Below the pieces are notes generated by a model, which made no database searches, was not told the DNA's origin, and saw only the letters and a program-made list of their open reading frames with translations. This document shows, one piece after another, positions 31,033 through 41,471 of a stretch of DNA of 64,000 bases (positions are counted from its first letter, which is position 1; the number at the start of each line of letters is the position of its first letter). Location: NCBI GenBank assembly GCA_902616905.1, contig CACMUP010000007.1, forward strand, positions 1-64,000, given 5' to 3'. Made by a program: the position numbers and the translations under genes. Source of the DNA: an uncultured Bacteroidota bacterium. GTDB taxonomy: Bacteria > Bacteroidota > Bacteroidia > Flavobacteriales > Flavobacteriaceae.

Positions 31033-31674
31033 TCAAATTTTGTTATTTATCAAGGGAACAAATTTAAATTTCCCAAAGGTTTCTTTATCAAATGTTTTTA
31101 ATGAGGTTCTAGTAAAACGAGTCATCACTTGTTCTTTTTCGCCTACAGGTATAACTAATTTGCCCCCAACTTTTAACTGTTTTAATAATTCTTTTGGTAC
31201 CTCAGGCGCTCCAGCTGTAACTAAAATTTTTTCAAATGGAGCGTTTTCAGGCAGACCATTATAGCCATCCCCAAAAATAATTTTTTTTGGTCTTAAATTT
31301 AATTTTTTTAAAAGTCTTTGTGTTTTTTTAAATAGCTTTTGTTGTCGTTCAATCGTAAAAATATTTTTACTAAATCCTAGAAGAATAGCTGTTTGGTAAC
31401 CTGAACCAGTCCCAATTTCTAATATTTTGTCATTAAAATTTATATCTAAAATTTGAGTTTGAAAAGCTACAGTGTATGGTTGAGAAATTGTCTGATTTGC
31501 ATCTATTGGATAAGCTTGGTCTTCATAGGCATAATTTAATAGTCCTGGGTCCATAAAATAATGTCTAGGTGTATTTTCAATAACATTTAAAACTTTGTTA
31601 GACGTAATTCCTTTTAACCTAAGTTTTTCAACTAATTGTCTCCTTAATCCTTTGTATTTTGGAGTATCTTTCAC
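31033..31674 (-). CDS. pcm: Protein-L-isoaspartate O-methyltransferase
   Basis: PRHYFMDPGLLNYAYEDQAYPIDANQTISQPYTVAFQTQ; ILEIGTGSGYQTAILL. Confidence 0.96.
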   Translation of the reverse strand: MKDTPKYKGLRRQLVEKLRLKGITSNKVLNVIENTPRHYFMDPGLLNYAYEDQAYPIDANQTISQPYTVAFQTQILDINFNDKILEIGTGSGYQTAILLGFSKNIFTIERQQKLFKKTQRLLKKLNLRPKKIIFGDGYNGLPENAPFEKILVTAGAPEVPKELLKQLKVGGKLVIPVGEKEQVMTRFTRTSLKTFDKETFGKFKFVPLINNKI

Positions 31675-31740
31675 TGTTACAAAAATAAGTTAGTTTAGTT
31701 ACAAATTTAAGTTTACTTTGTAATTTAATTTTTAATTTTT

Positions 31741-32700
31741 ATGCTAAAAGTTGGTGTGATTGGAGCAGGTATTATTGGTAAAAAATATTTAAAAATTGTT
31801 GAAGATTCTACTTTTTTGATCTCGTTGGATTTTATGAAAGAAATAATAAAATAAGAGAGGATTTTTTAAAAAAATCAAAATATATTTCATTTGATCATAT
31901 TAATAATCTAATAGATTCAGTTGATATTATTATTTTATGTACCCCTACCTTTTCCCATTTTGATTTAGCAAAAAAAGTAATAGAAGGGAAAAAACATGTT
32001 TTCATTGAAAAGCCGATTTGTAGTTCGGTTGAAAAGGCCTATGAATTAATTGACCTAGCAGATAAAAATAAAGTTTTTGGCCAAGTTGGTCATGTTGAAA
32101 GATATAATCCAGCCTTTGAAGTAATAAAATCCTCAATCGATTCACCTGAATTTATCGAAGCCCATAGATTTGCTGAATTTAATCCTAGAGGTACCGATGT
32201 TTCTGTGGTATTAGATTTAATGATACATGACATTGATATAGAATTAAGTTTGGTAAAATCAGAAATAAAAAAAATTGATGCATCTGGTTTTTCAGTTATT
32301 TCTGAAACGTCAGACATATGTAATGCTCGGATAATATTCAAAAAATGGTTGTGTTGCTAATTTAACTGCTAATAGGGTTTCTCTAAAAAAAATTAGAAAA
32401 TCACGATTCTTTTTAAAAAATAAATACGTTGAAATAGATTATTTAACTCAAAATTTAGAAATAGTAAAAGTTAAAGACATTCCAAAAATAAATGATGACT
32501 TATCGATATTTGTAAAAAATGCAGAGGGGAAGGAAAAAAAAATAGTTATTGAAAATCCAATAATAAAAAAACATAATTCAATACAAAAAGAGCTTGAAGA
32601 TTTTCACCATTGTATCTTGAAGAATCAAAGACCTAGAGTTTCATTACATGATGGAGCACGCGCACTTGAAGTTGCAAAAAAGATAATCGAGTGTATTTAA
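31741..32700 (+). pseudogene. Gfo/Idh/MocA family oxidoreductase, two frameshifts (pseudogene or sequencing error)
   Basis: Frame 1: MLKVGVIGAGIIGKKYLKIVEDST. The frame then shifts at T6 (31812-31817): DLVGFYERNNKIREDFLKKSKYISFDHINNLIDSVDIIILCTPTFSHFDLAKKVIEGKKHVFIEKPICSSVEKAYELIDLADKNKVFGQVGHVERYNPAFEV...VVLDLMIHDIDIEL. It is restored at A6 (32340-32345): NGCVANLTANRVSLKKIRKSRFF...GARALEVAKKIIECI*. Confidence 0.85.
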
Positions 32701-32702
32701 AA

Positions 32703-33329
32703 TTATAATGGATTCTCACCTAACCCTTTTCTAATAATTTCAAAAGGATTTTTAGTCACATCAATTACTGTTGAGGGTATGTTCCTGCCGAACCCATCAG
32801 ATAACATTAAATCTATTTCATTATCCCATTTTTCTAATAGGACATCAGGACTGGTTGTGTAATCCAGTATTTCATCTGAATCATGAATTGAAGTACTTAC
32901 TAATGGAGCGCTTAAGAGGGGAAGTAGTTTCATCAAAATTGGATGGTTAGGTATTCTAACACCAATAGATTTTCTTTTTTGAAATGGTTTTGGAAGCTTA
33001 TGGGCAGATTTCATTATTAATGCATAAGGTCCGGGTAATATACGTTTAATTAACTTAAAAATCTTTGAATTCATAGGTGAAACAAATTCTGATAAATCTT
33101 TGATATCTTTAAAAATAAAACTTAGGGGAGCGTATTCTAATTTAACTCCTTTGATTTTTGCAAGATCTTTTAGTCGCTGATATTGATTTGACAAGCATCC
33201 TATTGCATAAACAGTATCAGTTGGAAAAATAATCATACCAGCACTTTCTAACACATCAACTGCTTCATTTAGATATCTATAATTAGGTTCATTTGAATAA
33301 AATGTTCTTATCTTGTTTTTTGATTGCAT
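32703..33329 (-). CDS. L-threonylcarbamoyladenylate synthase (Sua5/YciO/YrdC family)
   Basis: AGMIIFPTDTVYAIGCLSN, GPYALIMKS, KSIGVRIPNHPI, PLVSTSIH. Confidence 0.92.
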   Translation of the reverse strand: MQSKNKIRTFYSNEPNYRYLNEAVDVLESAGMIIFPTDTVYAIGCLSNQYQRLKDLAKIKGVKLEYAPLSFIFKDIKDLSEFVSPMNSKIFKLIKRILPGPYALIMKSAHKLPKPFQKRKSIGVRIPNHPILMKLLPLLSAPLVSTSIHDSDEILDYTTSPDVLLEKWDNEIDLMLSDGFGRNIPSTVIDVTKNPFEIIRKGLGENPL

Positions 33330-35650
33330 TATAAAACTTTCAATTTAGCAAAACGTAATAATAAATTTTTTGGACCATGTACATTAAAATTAATTATTGC
33401 TTTTTTATCAATACCCTTGCCCTCTATTTTTTCTACTATACCTCTACCAAATCTTGTATGCTCAACTTCCATTCCTAATTTAAGATCTATAACTTTAATT
33501 TTATCATTCTTTGAATCATTATCTTTTAAATTTCTAAGAATATTTATTTTTTTTACGGGTGGGTTTGAAATTAAATTCTCTTTAATCTGAATTTTGTTTG
33601 GATTTAATATTTTTGGTGAATCAAAAATAGAATTGTCTAAAAGAGGTTTAAAGTTATATTCATCAGTTGGAATTATGTGATGTACATATTTGGGATCTAT
33701 TTCTTCAATGAATCTACTTGGCTCAGAGTCTATAAGTTTACCCCATCTGTATCTAGAGATTGTGTGGGATAAAAATGCTTTTTGTTTTGCCCGTGTTAAG
33801 GCAACATAAAATAATCGCCTCTCCTCTTCTAATTCACTTCGAGTATTCATACTCATTGCAGAAGGGAACAAATCTTCTTCTAATCCAACAATAAAAACAA
33901 TTGGAAATTCGAGTCCTTTCGCTAAATGGATAGTCATTAAGGAAACTCTATCAATGTTGTCATCATTCTCCTTACTATCTAAGTCAGTTGCTAATGCTAT
34001 ATCTTGTAAAAACTCGTCAAGATTTCCTGATGCGTCAACAATTTCTTTTTGTCCTTCGGTAAAGTCTCTTATACCGTTCAATAATTCCTCGACATTTTCA
34101 ATCCTTGCGACACCTTCAGGAGTTGCATCCTTTTTCAATTCTATAACAAACCCAACATTTTTTATAATTAGATCTGCAATTTCAAAAGCATTTAGTTTTT
34201 CATTTTCAATTTGAAAACGTTTAATTAATCTTGAAAATTTACTGAGCTTAATAAGTGTCCCCGAATTTATTTTTAATTCAAGTTCTTCTGCTCTTTTTAT
34301 GATCTCAAATAGAGAAACATTGTAATGCCTTGCTGCAATTACAATCTTATCTATTGTTGCCTGTCCTATTCCCCTAGATGGGTAATTTATAATCCTCTTA
34401 AGGCTTTCTTCATCTTTGTCATTTACAACTAATCTTAGATAAGCCAAAATATCTTTAATTTCTTTACGTTGATAAAATGAAAGCCCCCCAAATATTCTAT
34501 AAGGGATATCTCTCTTTCTTAAAGCATCTTCCATTGCTCTTGATTGAGCATTAGTTCTATATAGTATAGCAAAATCAGAATTCTTTTTTTGTTCAGACAT
34601 TTTAAACTCAAAAATGCTTGAGGCTACATGACGCCCTTCGTCAGAATCTGTTAGAAGCCTATTGATTTGAATCGGTGATCCTTGATCATTAGATGTCCAA
34701 ACGACTTTATCTATTTTATTTTTATTATGACTAATTATAGAGTTTGCTGCATTAACTATAGTTTTAGTTGAGCGATAGTTTTGCTCTAAGCGATAAAGTA
34801 TAACATCTGGATAGTCTTTTTGAAAGTTTAAAATATTATTAATATTTGCACCTCTAAAGGCGTATATACTTTGGGCATCATCCCCAACAACACAAATATT
34901 CTGATAACGATCTGCTAATGCCTTAACTATTAAATATTGTGAATGATTTGTGTCTTGATACTCATCAACTAGGATATAACGAAAACGTTCTTGATATTTA
35001 GCTAATACATTGGGATGTGTATTTAATAATTCGTTTGTTTTTAATAATAAATCGTCGAAATCCATTGCACCAGCCTTAAAACATCGAGAAACATATTCTT
35101 TATATATTTCACCTAGTTTAGGACGTCTAGACATGGCATCTGCTTCCTGCAATTCAGAATTTGAATAATAAGCCTTCACAGTAATTAAACTGTTTTTAAA
35201 TGCAGAAATTCGATTTCTAATTTGCTTATACTTGTAGATATCCTTGTCAAGTCCCATTTCTTTAATTACAGAAGATATTAATCTATCTGAGTCTTGGGTA
35301 TCATAAATTGTAAAATTCGATGGAAATCCCAATTTATCAGCCTCAGATCTTAATATACGAGCAAAAACAGAATGAAAAGTTCCCATCCAAAGACTTTTTG
35401 CTTCACTTTCCCCTACTAATTGACCTATGCGATACTTCATTTCCCTAGCGGCTTTATTAGTAAAAGTTAATGCTAAAATTGAAAAAGGATCAATCCCTTC
35501 AGACATTAAAAAAGCAATACGATAAGTTAATACACGTGTTTTACCAGATCCAGCACCAGCAATAACAATCAAAGGCCCTTCTTTGTGAAAAGTTGGTTCT
35601 TTTTGGGCATCATTTAATGTATTAAAACTCGATTTTAATTCTTCATTCAT
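33329..35650 (-). CDS. UvrD/PcrA-family ATP-dependent DNA helicase
   Basis: LNDAQKEPTFHKEGPLIVIAGAGSGKTRVLTYRIAFL, ILVDEYQDTNHSQY, GDDAQSIYAFRGANINNIL, TIHLAKGLEFPIVFIVGLEEDLFPS; C-terminal VEHTRFGRGIV. Confidence 0.96.
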   Translation of the reverse strand: MNEELKSSFNTLNDAQKEPTFHKEGPLIVIAGAGSGKTRVLTYRIAFLMSEGIDPFSILALTFTNKAAREMKYRIGQLVGESEAKSLWMGTFHSVFARILRSEADKLGFPSNFTIYDTQDSDRLISSVIKEMGLDKDIYKYKQIRNRISAFKNSLITVKAYYSNSELQEADAMSRRPKLGEIYKEYVSRCFKAGAMDFDDLLLKTNELLNTHPNVLAKYQERFRYILVDEYQDTNHSQYLIVKALADRYQNICVVGDDAQSIYAFRGANINNILNFQKDYPDVILYRLEQNYRSTKTIVNAANSIISHNKNKIDKVVWTSNDQGSPIQINRLLTDSDEGRHVASSIFEFKMSEQKKNSDFAILYRTNAQSRAMEDALRKRDIPYRIFGGLSFYQRKEIKDILAYLRLVVNDKDEESLKRIINYPSRGIGQATIDKIVIAARHYNVSLFEIIKRAEELELKINSGTLIKLSKFSRLIKRFQIENEKLNAFEIADLIIKNVGFVIELKKDATPEGVARIENVEELLNGIRDFTEGQKEIVDASGNLDEFLQDIALATDLDSKENDDNIDRVSLMTIHLAKGLEFPIVFIVGLEEDLFPSAMSMNTRSELEEERRLFYVALTRAKQKAFLSHTISRYRWGKLIDSEPSRFIEEIDPKYVHHIIPTDEYNFKPLLDNSIFDSPKILNPNKIQIKENLISNPPVKKINILRNLKDNDSKNDKIKVIDLKLGMEVEHTRFGRGIVEKIEGKGIDKKAIINFNVHGPKNLLLRFAKLKVL

Positions 35651-35745
35651 TTACCATCAAAATTAGGTAATTATGTAAACAAGATTAATTTTTTAATTTA
35701 TAAATATAAACATTGTATATTCACAATTATACTCAAATTTAAGTC

Positions 35746-35835
35746 ATGAAAAAACAAATTGTTTTTGCTTTATTTATATTGGTTTTTGTACCATCAAGTG
35801 CTCAAAAAATCTCAAATTCACTAAAAAATAAATAA
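35746..35835 (+). CDS. Orphan signal-peptide micro-ORF (29 aa), possible relic of a deleted secreted protein
   Basis: Hand translation: MKKQIVFALFILVFVPSSAQKISNSLKNK*, a textbook Sec signal peptide (SSA|Q) with only ~9 residues after the predicted cleavage site. Confidence 0.45.
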   Translation: MKKQIVFALFILVFVPSSAQKISNSLKNK

Positions 35836-35854
35836 ATTGCTTTGACAATTTATT

Positions 35855-37957
35855 ATGTCTAGAAAGCGAACATCAATTGAGTACTTAAAAGGAGTTGGTC
35901 CAGAAAGGGCTAGACTACTCAATGAAGAACTCAAGATTAGCACTTTTGAACAGCTTCTGCAATTTTTTCCAAACAGATATATTGACAGAACCAAATTTTA
36001 TAGGACAGATGAATTACCAAAAAATAATTCAGAAATTCAACTAAAAGGTAGAATAACTAGCATTAATACTATTCAACAAAAACGGGGTAAAAGATTAGTT
36101 GCTGAATTTTCTGATGAAAATGGATTTGTTAACCTAGTATGGTTTAGAGGTCATCAATGGATTAAAGATTCCATTAAAATTAATAAAACTTACGTGGTGT
36201 TTGGAAGATTAAATTGGTTTAAGGGTAAAGCAAGTATTCCTCACCCTGAAATTGAACTTGAATCTACTTTTAAAAATAAAATAAAAAGATCCTTCTATCC
36301 TATCTACCCTTCAACTGAAAAACTTATAAATAAGGGTATTTCTCAGAAAGTAATACAAAATTTAATGGAACATCTAATAGAGAAAGGTGGGCCATTGTTT
36401 TCCGAAACTCTACCCTCGTATATTTTAGATAAATACAAGTTAATATCAAAAATTCAAGCACTTAAAGAAGTACATTTTCCCGTATCACAAAGCAGTTTGA
36501 GTAAAGGACAAGCAAGGTTAAAATTTGAAGAACTTTTTTACATTCAGATTCAGCTAATTTTAAAAAACTTTCAAAGAAAATCTAAAATAAAAGGATATGT
36601 TTTTCCTGTTATAGGCGACGCATTTAAGTCATTTTTTGACTTACATCTTCCTTTTGAATTAACCACAGCCCAGAAAAGAGTTGTAAAGGAAATTAGAAGG
36701 GACTTAGGATCTGGAAGGCAAATGAATCGATTATTGCAAGGAGATGTTGGATCTGGAAAAACAATTGTAGCCTTATTATCAATTCTTATAGCAATTGATA
36801 ATGGATTTCAGTCATGTTTGGTTGCTCCAACCGAAATTTTAGCACAACAACACTTTGAGTCAATTCAATATTTATTGAAAAAATCTGTTGGAGTTAATAT
36901 AGAATTACTTACTGGAAGTGTTAATTTAAAAAAAAGGAAAATTATACATGAAAAGCTAAATAATGGTGAACTTCACGTACTAATTGGAACACATGCTGTA
37001 TTTGAAGATAATGTAAAATTTAAAAATTTAGGTCTTGCGATAATAGATGAGCAACATCGTTTTGGTGTTGCTCAAAGATCCAGTCTGTGGGTTAAAAACA
37101 AAATACCTCCACATATTTTAGTGATGACTGCTACTCCTATACCTAGGACACTTGCGATGAGTCTTTATGGTGATTTAGATATTTCAATAATTGATAGTCT
37201 TCCCCCTGGTAGAAAACCAATAAAAACCTTACATCGATTTGATAATAAAAGACTAAGTGTATTTGCTTTTTTAAAAGAACAAATTAAAAAAGGCAGGCAA
37301 GTTTATATAGTATATCCACTGATAAAAGAATCAGAAAAATTAGACTACAAAGATTTAATGGATGGTTATGAAAGTATTACTCGAAGCTTTCCTTTACCAG
37401 ATTATCAAATTAGTATAGTTCATGGAAAAATGAAATCAGAAGATAAATCTTACGAGATGGAACGCTTTAAAAAAGGAAAAACACAAATTATGGTAGCAAC
37501 TACTGTTATTGAAGTTGGAGTGAATATTCCAAATGCGTCCGTTATGATTATAGAAAGTGCTGAGCGCTTTGGTTTGTCACAATTACATCAATTAAGAGGA
37601 CGTGTAGGAAGGGGTAATGAGCAAAGTTTCTGCATTTTGATGAGTAGCTCAAAAATTTCAACAAATGGAAATAAAAGGCTGGAAACTATGGTTAAGACAA
37701 ATGATGGATTTAAGATAGCTGAAGCCGATTTAGAACTCAGAGGTCCTGGGAATTTAATGGGGACTCAACAAAGTGGCATTCTGAAATTAAAAATTGCAGA
37801 TCTAGTAAAAGATCATGAATTACTTAAAATTGCTAGAGATGAAGCAAAATCTGTTTTAATCAAAGATCCTGAACTTAATAATAATGAAAACCAGATCATT
37901 AAACGAACACTCTCATCAAATTATTTTGAATCAAATTTTTGGAATTTTATAAGCTAA
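35855..37957 (+). CDS. recG: ATP-dependent DNA helicase RecG
   Basis: LLQGDVGSGKTIVALLSILIAIDNGFQSCLVAPTEILAQQH, IIDEQHRFGVAQR, MTATPIPRTLAMSLYGDLDISIID, ESAERFGLSQLHQLRGRVGRG. Confidence 0.98.
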   Translation: MSRKRTSIEYLKGVGPERARLLNEELKISTFEQLLQFFPNRYIDRTKFYRTDELPKNNSEIQLKGRITSINTIQQKRGKRLVAEFSDENGFVNLVWFRGHQWIKDSIKINKTYVVFGRLNWFKGKASIPHPEIELESTFKNKIKRSFYPIYPSTEKLINKGISQKVIQNLMEHLIEKGGPLFSETLPSYILDKYKLISKIQALKEVHFPVSQSSLSKGQARLKFEELFYIQIQLILKNFQRKSKIKGYVFPVIGDAFKSFFDLHLPFELTTAQKRVVKEIRRDLGSGRQMNRLLQGDVGSGKTIVALLSILIAIDNGFQSCLVAPTEILAQQHFESIQYLLKKSVGVNIELLTGSVNLKKRKIIHEKLNNGELHVLIGTHAVFEDNVKFKNLGLAIIDEQHRFGVAQRSSLWVKNKIPPHILVMTATPIPRTLAMSLYGDLDISIIDSLPPGRKPIKTLHRFDNKRLSVFAFLKEQIKKGRQVYIVYPLIKESEKLDYKDLMDGYESITRSFPLPDYQISIVHGKMKSEDKSYEMERFKKGKTQIMVATTVIEVGVNIPNASVMIIESAERFGLSQLHQLRGRVGRGNEQSFCILMSSSKISTNGNKRLETMVKTNDGFKIAEADLELRGPGNLMGTQQSGILKLKIADLVKDHELLKIARDEAKSVLIKDPELNNNENQIIKRTLSSNYFESNFWNFIS

Positions 37958-38004
37958 AATTAGGTTTATAGATTACTATATTTGTAGCATTAAAATTTAG
38001 ATAA

Positions 38005-40410
38005 TTGAAAATCTCCAATAATTGGTTACAGCAATTTATTAAACTTGAACTTTCTACAGATGAAATTTCAATTCTTCTCACGGACTTGGGGCTAGAGGTA
38101 GAAGGAATCGAAAAATTTGAAAGTATAAAAGGTGGTTTAAATGGAGTTGTGGTAGGTAAAATATTAAATTGCATCAAACATCCGAATGCTGATAGACTCA
38201 AAATTACTGAGGTCGATGTTGGAGAAAAAGAGAATTTATCCATTATCTGTGGAGCACCAAATGTAGAGAAAGGACAGAGTGTTTTAGTAGCTACAATTGG
38301 CACAACACTTCACACTAATGATGAGAAAATATTAAAAATTAAAAAAGGTAAAATTCGTGGTCAAGTCAGCGAAGGCATGATTTGCGCTGAAGATGAACTG
38401 GGTTTAGGAAATGATCATAGCGGGATAATTGTATTAAAAAATGATTTTGAATTAGGAACACCAGCTTCAAGTATTTTTGAAGTAGAAAGTGATACTGTTT
38501 ATGAAATAGGATTAACTCCAAACAGGTCTGATGCAATGAGCCATATGGGAATTGCAAGAGATCTTAAAACAGTATGTATGTTAAAAAAAATTCCTTTCAA
38601 ATGGAATTATCCTGATATTTCATCATTTAAAGTTGAAAATGAAAAAAATACAATAAAAGTAAATGTAAATGATAAAAAACGCTGTCTTCACTATTATGGT
38701 TTATCAATATCAAGTGTTAAGGTTAGCAATTCTCCCACATGGTTGACTAATAAACTAAATTCTATTGGAATAACTCCAAAAAACAACATTGTTGATGTTA
38801 CAAATTACGTATTGCATGAGCTTGGACAACCATTACATGCATTTGATGCTGACAAATTAGTTGGAAATGTTGTAGTTAAGACATGTAAAGAAAACACAAA
38901 ATTCAAAACACTTGATGGTGTAGAAAGAATTTTACACAATGAAGATTTAATGATTTGTGATGATGAAGAAGCTCATTGTATCGCAGGTATTTTTGGTGGA
39001 GAAAAATCAGGAGTAAATAATAATACAAATAATGTATTTCTTGAAAGTGCTTATTTTGATCCCTTAAGTATAAGAAAAACATCAAAGCGGCATGGTTTAA
39101 ACACAGACGCTTCATTTAGATTTGAAAGAGGGATAGATCCTGAAATTGGGATAACTGCTCTTAAACGTGCAGCAATTCTTATATGTGAATTATCTGGTGG
39201 CATTGTTACAAGTGAAATTCAAAAATTCTCACAATCTCTAAATCAAAAATCAAAGTTTTTTCTTTCTTATGAAATAATCAAAAAAACAATTGGACATTCA
39301 ATTGATGAAAAAGACATAAATACAATTTTGAAGTCATTAGATATTAAAATTGATAACAAAACTGATAAAGGGATTGATGTTACTATACCAAGATATAGAG
39401 TTGATGTAACACGTCCAGCAGATGTTATTGAAGAAATTTTAAGAGTTTATGGATACAACAATATAAATAATAACCCATTATTATTTCAAGCTACACCACC
39501 GTATAAATGGGATGATAGTTTTAAAATTGAGGAATCAATTTCATTAAAACTTGCAGGTCTTGGGTTTTTAGAGACTGTGAACAATTCTCTTACAAGTGAT
39601 AGTGAATCATTTACTTTTTTTGATCCTATTAAAATCTTAAATCCACTTGGTAAAGAATTGTCTAAATTAAGACAATCTTTAATCCCTAATGCTTTAGAGG
39701 TTTTATCATTCAACGTAAATAGACAAAATAAGAATTTAAAATTATTCGAATTCGGAACTATTTACGGAAAAAATGAAGATAAATATGTTGAAGAAAAACG
39801 TCTTTGTATATACCATACAGGAAATTCTTTAAAGACATTTTGGGATCTTAATAAGCCTCCAAATTCATTTTTTTATTTAAAAGGAATAATTAAAGATATT
39901 TTTAAATCACTTGGGGTAAAAATCAATTTTGATGAAACCCAAAAATCTAACTTTGAATTATGTTTTGAATTAAAATATAAAAATGAAACTTATGGTTTTT
40001 TCGGAATAATCTCAAAAAATCATTCTGATAAATATAATATTGATCAGGAAATTTATATTGCAGAATTAGACTGGACCAGAATAACAAAAAAATCATTTAT
40101 CAAACAAATAATATTTAAAAACATACCAAAATTTCCCTCAATTAAAAGAGATTTTGCTTTGTTGCTTGATAAAAACTTATTATTCGAGGATATTAAAAGA
40201 GTTGCATTTAAAACTGATAATAAAATCTTGAAATCAGTTGAACTATTTGACGTTTATGAAGGGAAAAATATATCGGAAAATAAAAAATCATATGGTATAA
40301 CTTTTTTATTTCAAGATGAAAACAAAACATTAACAGATAAACGAGTTAATAAAGTTATGGAAAAATTAAAACAAAAATTTAATGAACAATTTAATGCAGA
40401 ATTACGTTAG
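38005..40410 (+). CDS. pheT: Phenylalanine--tRNA ligase beta subunit (TTG start)
   Basis: MKISNNWLQQFIKLELSTDEISILLTDLGLEVEGIE; HPNADRLKITEVDVG; NPLGKELSKLRQSLIPNALEVLSFN; FPSIKRDFALLLD. Confidence 0.98.
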   Translation: MKISNNWLQQFIKLELSTDEISILLTDLGLEVEGIEKFESIKGGLNGVVVGKILNCIKHPNADRLKITEVDVGEKENLSIICGAPNVEKGQSVLVATIGTTLHTNDEKILKIKKGKIRGQVSEGMICAEDELGLGNDHSGIIVLKNDFELGTPASSIFEVESDTVYEIGLTPNRSDAMSHMGIARDLKTVCMLKKIPFKWNYPDISSFKVENEKNTIKVNVNDKKRCLHYYGLSISSVKVSNSPTWLTNKLNSIGITPKNNIVDVTNYVLHELGQPLHAFDADKLVGNVVVKTCKENTKFKTLDGVERILHNEDLMICDDEEAHCIAGIFGGEKSGVNNNTNNVFLESAYFDPLSIRKTSKRHGLNTDASFRFERGIDPEIGITALKRAAILICELSGGIVTSEIQKFSQSLNQKSKFFLSYEIIKKTIGHSIDEKDINTILKSLDIKIDNKTDKGIDVTIPRYRVDVTRPADVIEEILRVYGYNNINNNPLLFQATPPYKWDDSFKIEESISLKLAGLGFLETVNNSLTSDSESFTFFDPIKILNPLGKELSKLRQSLIPNALEVLSFNVNRQNKNLKLFEFGTIYGKNEDKYVEEKRLCIYHTGNSLKTFWDLNKPPNSFFYLKGIIKDIFKSLGVKINFDETQKSNFELCFELKYKNETYGFFGIISKNHSDKYNIDQEIYIAELDWTRITKKSFIKQIIFKNIPKFPSIKRDFALLLDKNLLFEDIKRVAFKTDNKILKSVELFDVYEGKNISENKKSYGITFLFQDENKTLTDKRVNKVMEKLKQKFNEQFNAELR

Positions 40411-40464
40411 GAATAATGTTATTGAAGTTTTTATTTATATTTTTGTAATAAATGTATTTGAATT

Positions 40465-41145
40465 ATGAAAGTGAATTTACTACCTAGAACTAATATTGAG
40501 AAATCCCTTAACAAAAGAAAATCTAAAAATTTTGATCAACATGAAGAAGAATTAAAAGATTTGATTAACCGTCTAAATATAAATTCTTTTAATTCTTTTG
40601 ATTTTGATAAACTAGATTCTAATAAAATATATGATATCAACACAATAAAAAGCGTTTGTATTGACTACAGGTTAAGATTTTTAGATATTAAATATTTCAA
40701 AAATAAACTACCTAATGAAGTTTTTGTCAAAATAAACAGCTTAGAAAAAATTCACAATACAAATATAGGTGACTTTAAAATAATGGCACCCTCTGCCCTT
40801 TTTAGATTAGAAAAAACAGATGATCCCTTATTATTTGTACCATTAGGTAATAATTATTATTACTTGGTTCATAAGTGGGGTAATGATTTACACCCTTTTC
40901 GTAAACTAACTATGTGGCCATTTAAGAATATTTGGAATTTATTAATTACTATTTTATTATTTAGTTTTCTCGTTACTGAAATCACTCCGCTAACTCTTTT
41001 TACAAAAACACCAAACACCTCTTCTTATTGGATGCTTTTGTTCTTTATGTTTAAAGCTATTGCTTCTGTTGTTTTATATTTTGGATTTGCGTTAGGTAAA
41101 AATTTTAATCCTGCAATATGGAACAACAAGTATAACAAATCATAG
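40465..41145 (+). CDS. Hypothetical membrane protein
   Basis: 226 aa, soluble N-terminal part plus two C-terminal TM segments (NLLITILLFSFLVTEI, WMLLFFMFKAIASVVLYFGFALG); no recognised family. Confidence 0.6.
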   Translation: MKVNLLPRTNIEKSLNKRKSKNFDQHEEELKDLINRLNINSFNSFDFDKLDSNKIYDINTIKSVCIDYRLRFLDIKYFKNKLPNEVFVKINSLEKIHNTNIGDFKIMAPSALFRLEKTDDPLLFVPLGNNYYYLVHKWGNDLHPFRKLTMWPFKNIWNLLITILLFSFLVTEITPLTLFTKTPNTSSYWMLLFFMFKAIASVVLYFGFALGKNFNPAIWNNKYNKS

Positions 41146-41155
41146 GTGTAAAATA

Positions 41156-41377
41156 ATGCCAAAAAAAAAATACCACCACCTATTTACAGGATCATCTGTT
41201 GAAGTCTTATCAATAATAGATTTGTTTGATGAATTGAAAATTAAACCTGTAATTAAAGATCAAGGTGAATCAGCTCGTTTAGCAGGATTTGGAAATACAA
41301 CTCCACTAATTCAAGAAATTTATTTACATGAAGATGAAATAGATAGAGGTAAAAAAATATTGAAAGAGTTTTTTTAA
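41156..41377 (+). CDS. DUF2007 family (putative signal-transducing protein)
   Basis: VFTGSSVEVLSIIDLFDELKIKPVIKDQGESARLAGFGNTTPLIQEIYLHEDEIDRGKKIL-like pattern. Confidence 0.75.
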   Translation: MPKKKYHHLFTGSSVEVLSIIDLFDELKIKPVIKDQGESARLAGFGNTTPLIQEIYLHEDEIDRGKKILKEFF

Positions 41378-41471
41378 GATTCTATATTTTTTATTTTGCG
41401 AAAAAATCAGATTCAATGTCTTTTACATATTAAAATTCCTGGATTAATTTTAATCATTTAAACAAAAAACA

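Noticed and set aside
32090-32341. 83-aa minus ORF at ~32.1-32.3 kb in a region with no plus-strand ORF
   Set aside because: The region is explained by a frameshifted plus-strand Gfo/Idh oxidoreductase, so the minus ORF is its shadow.
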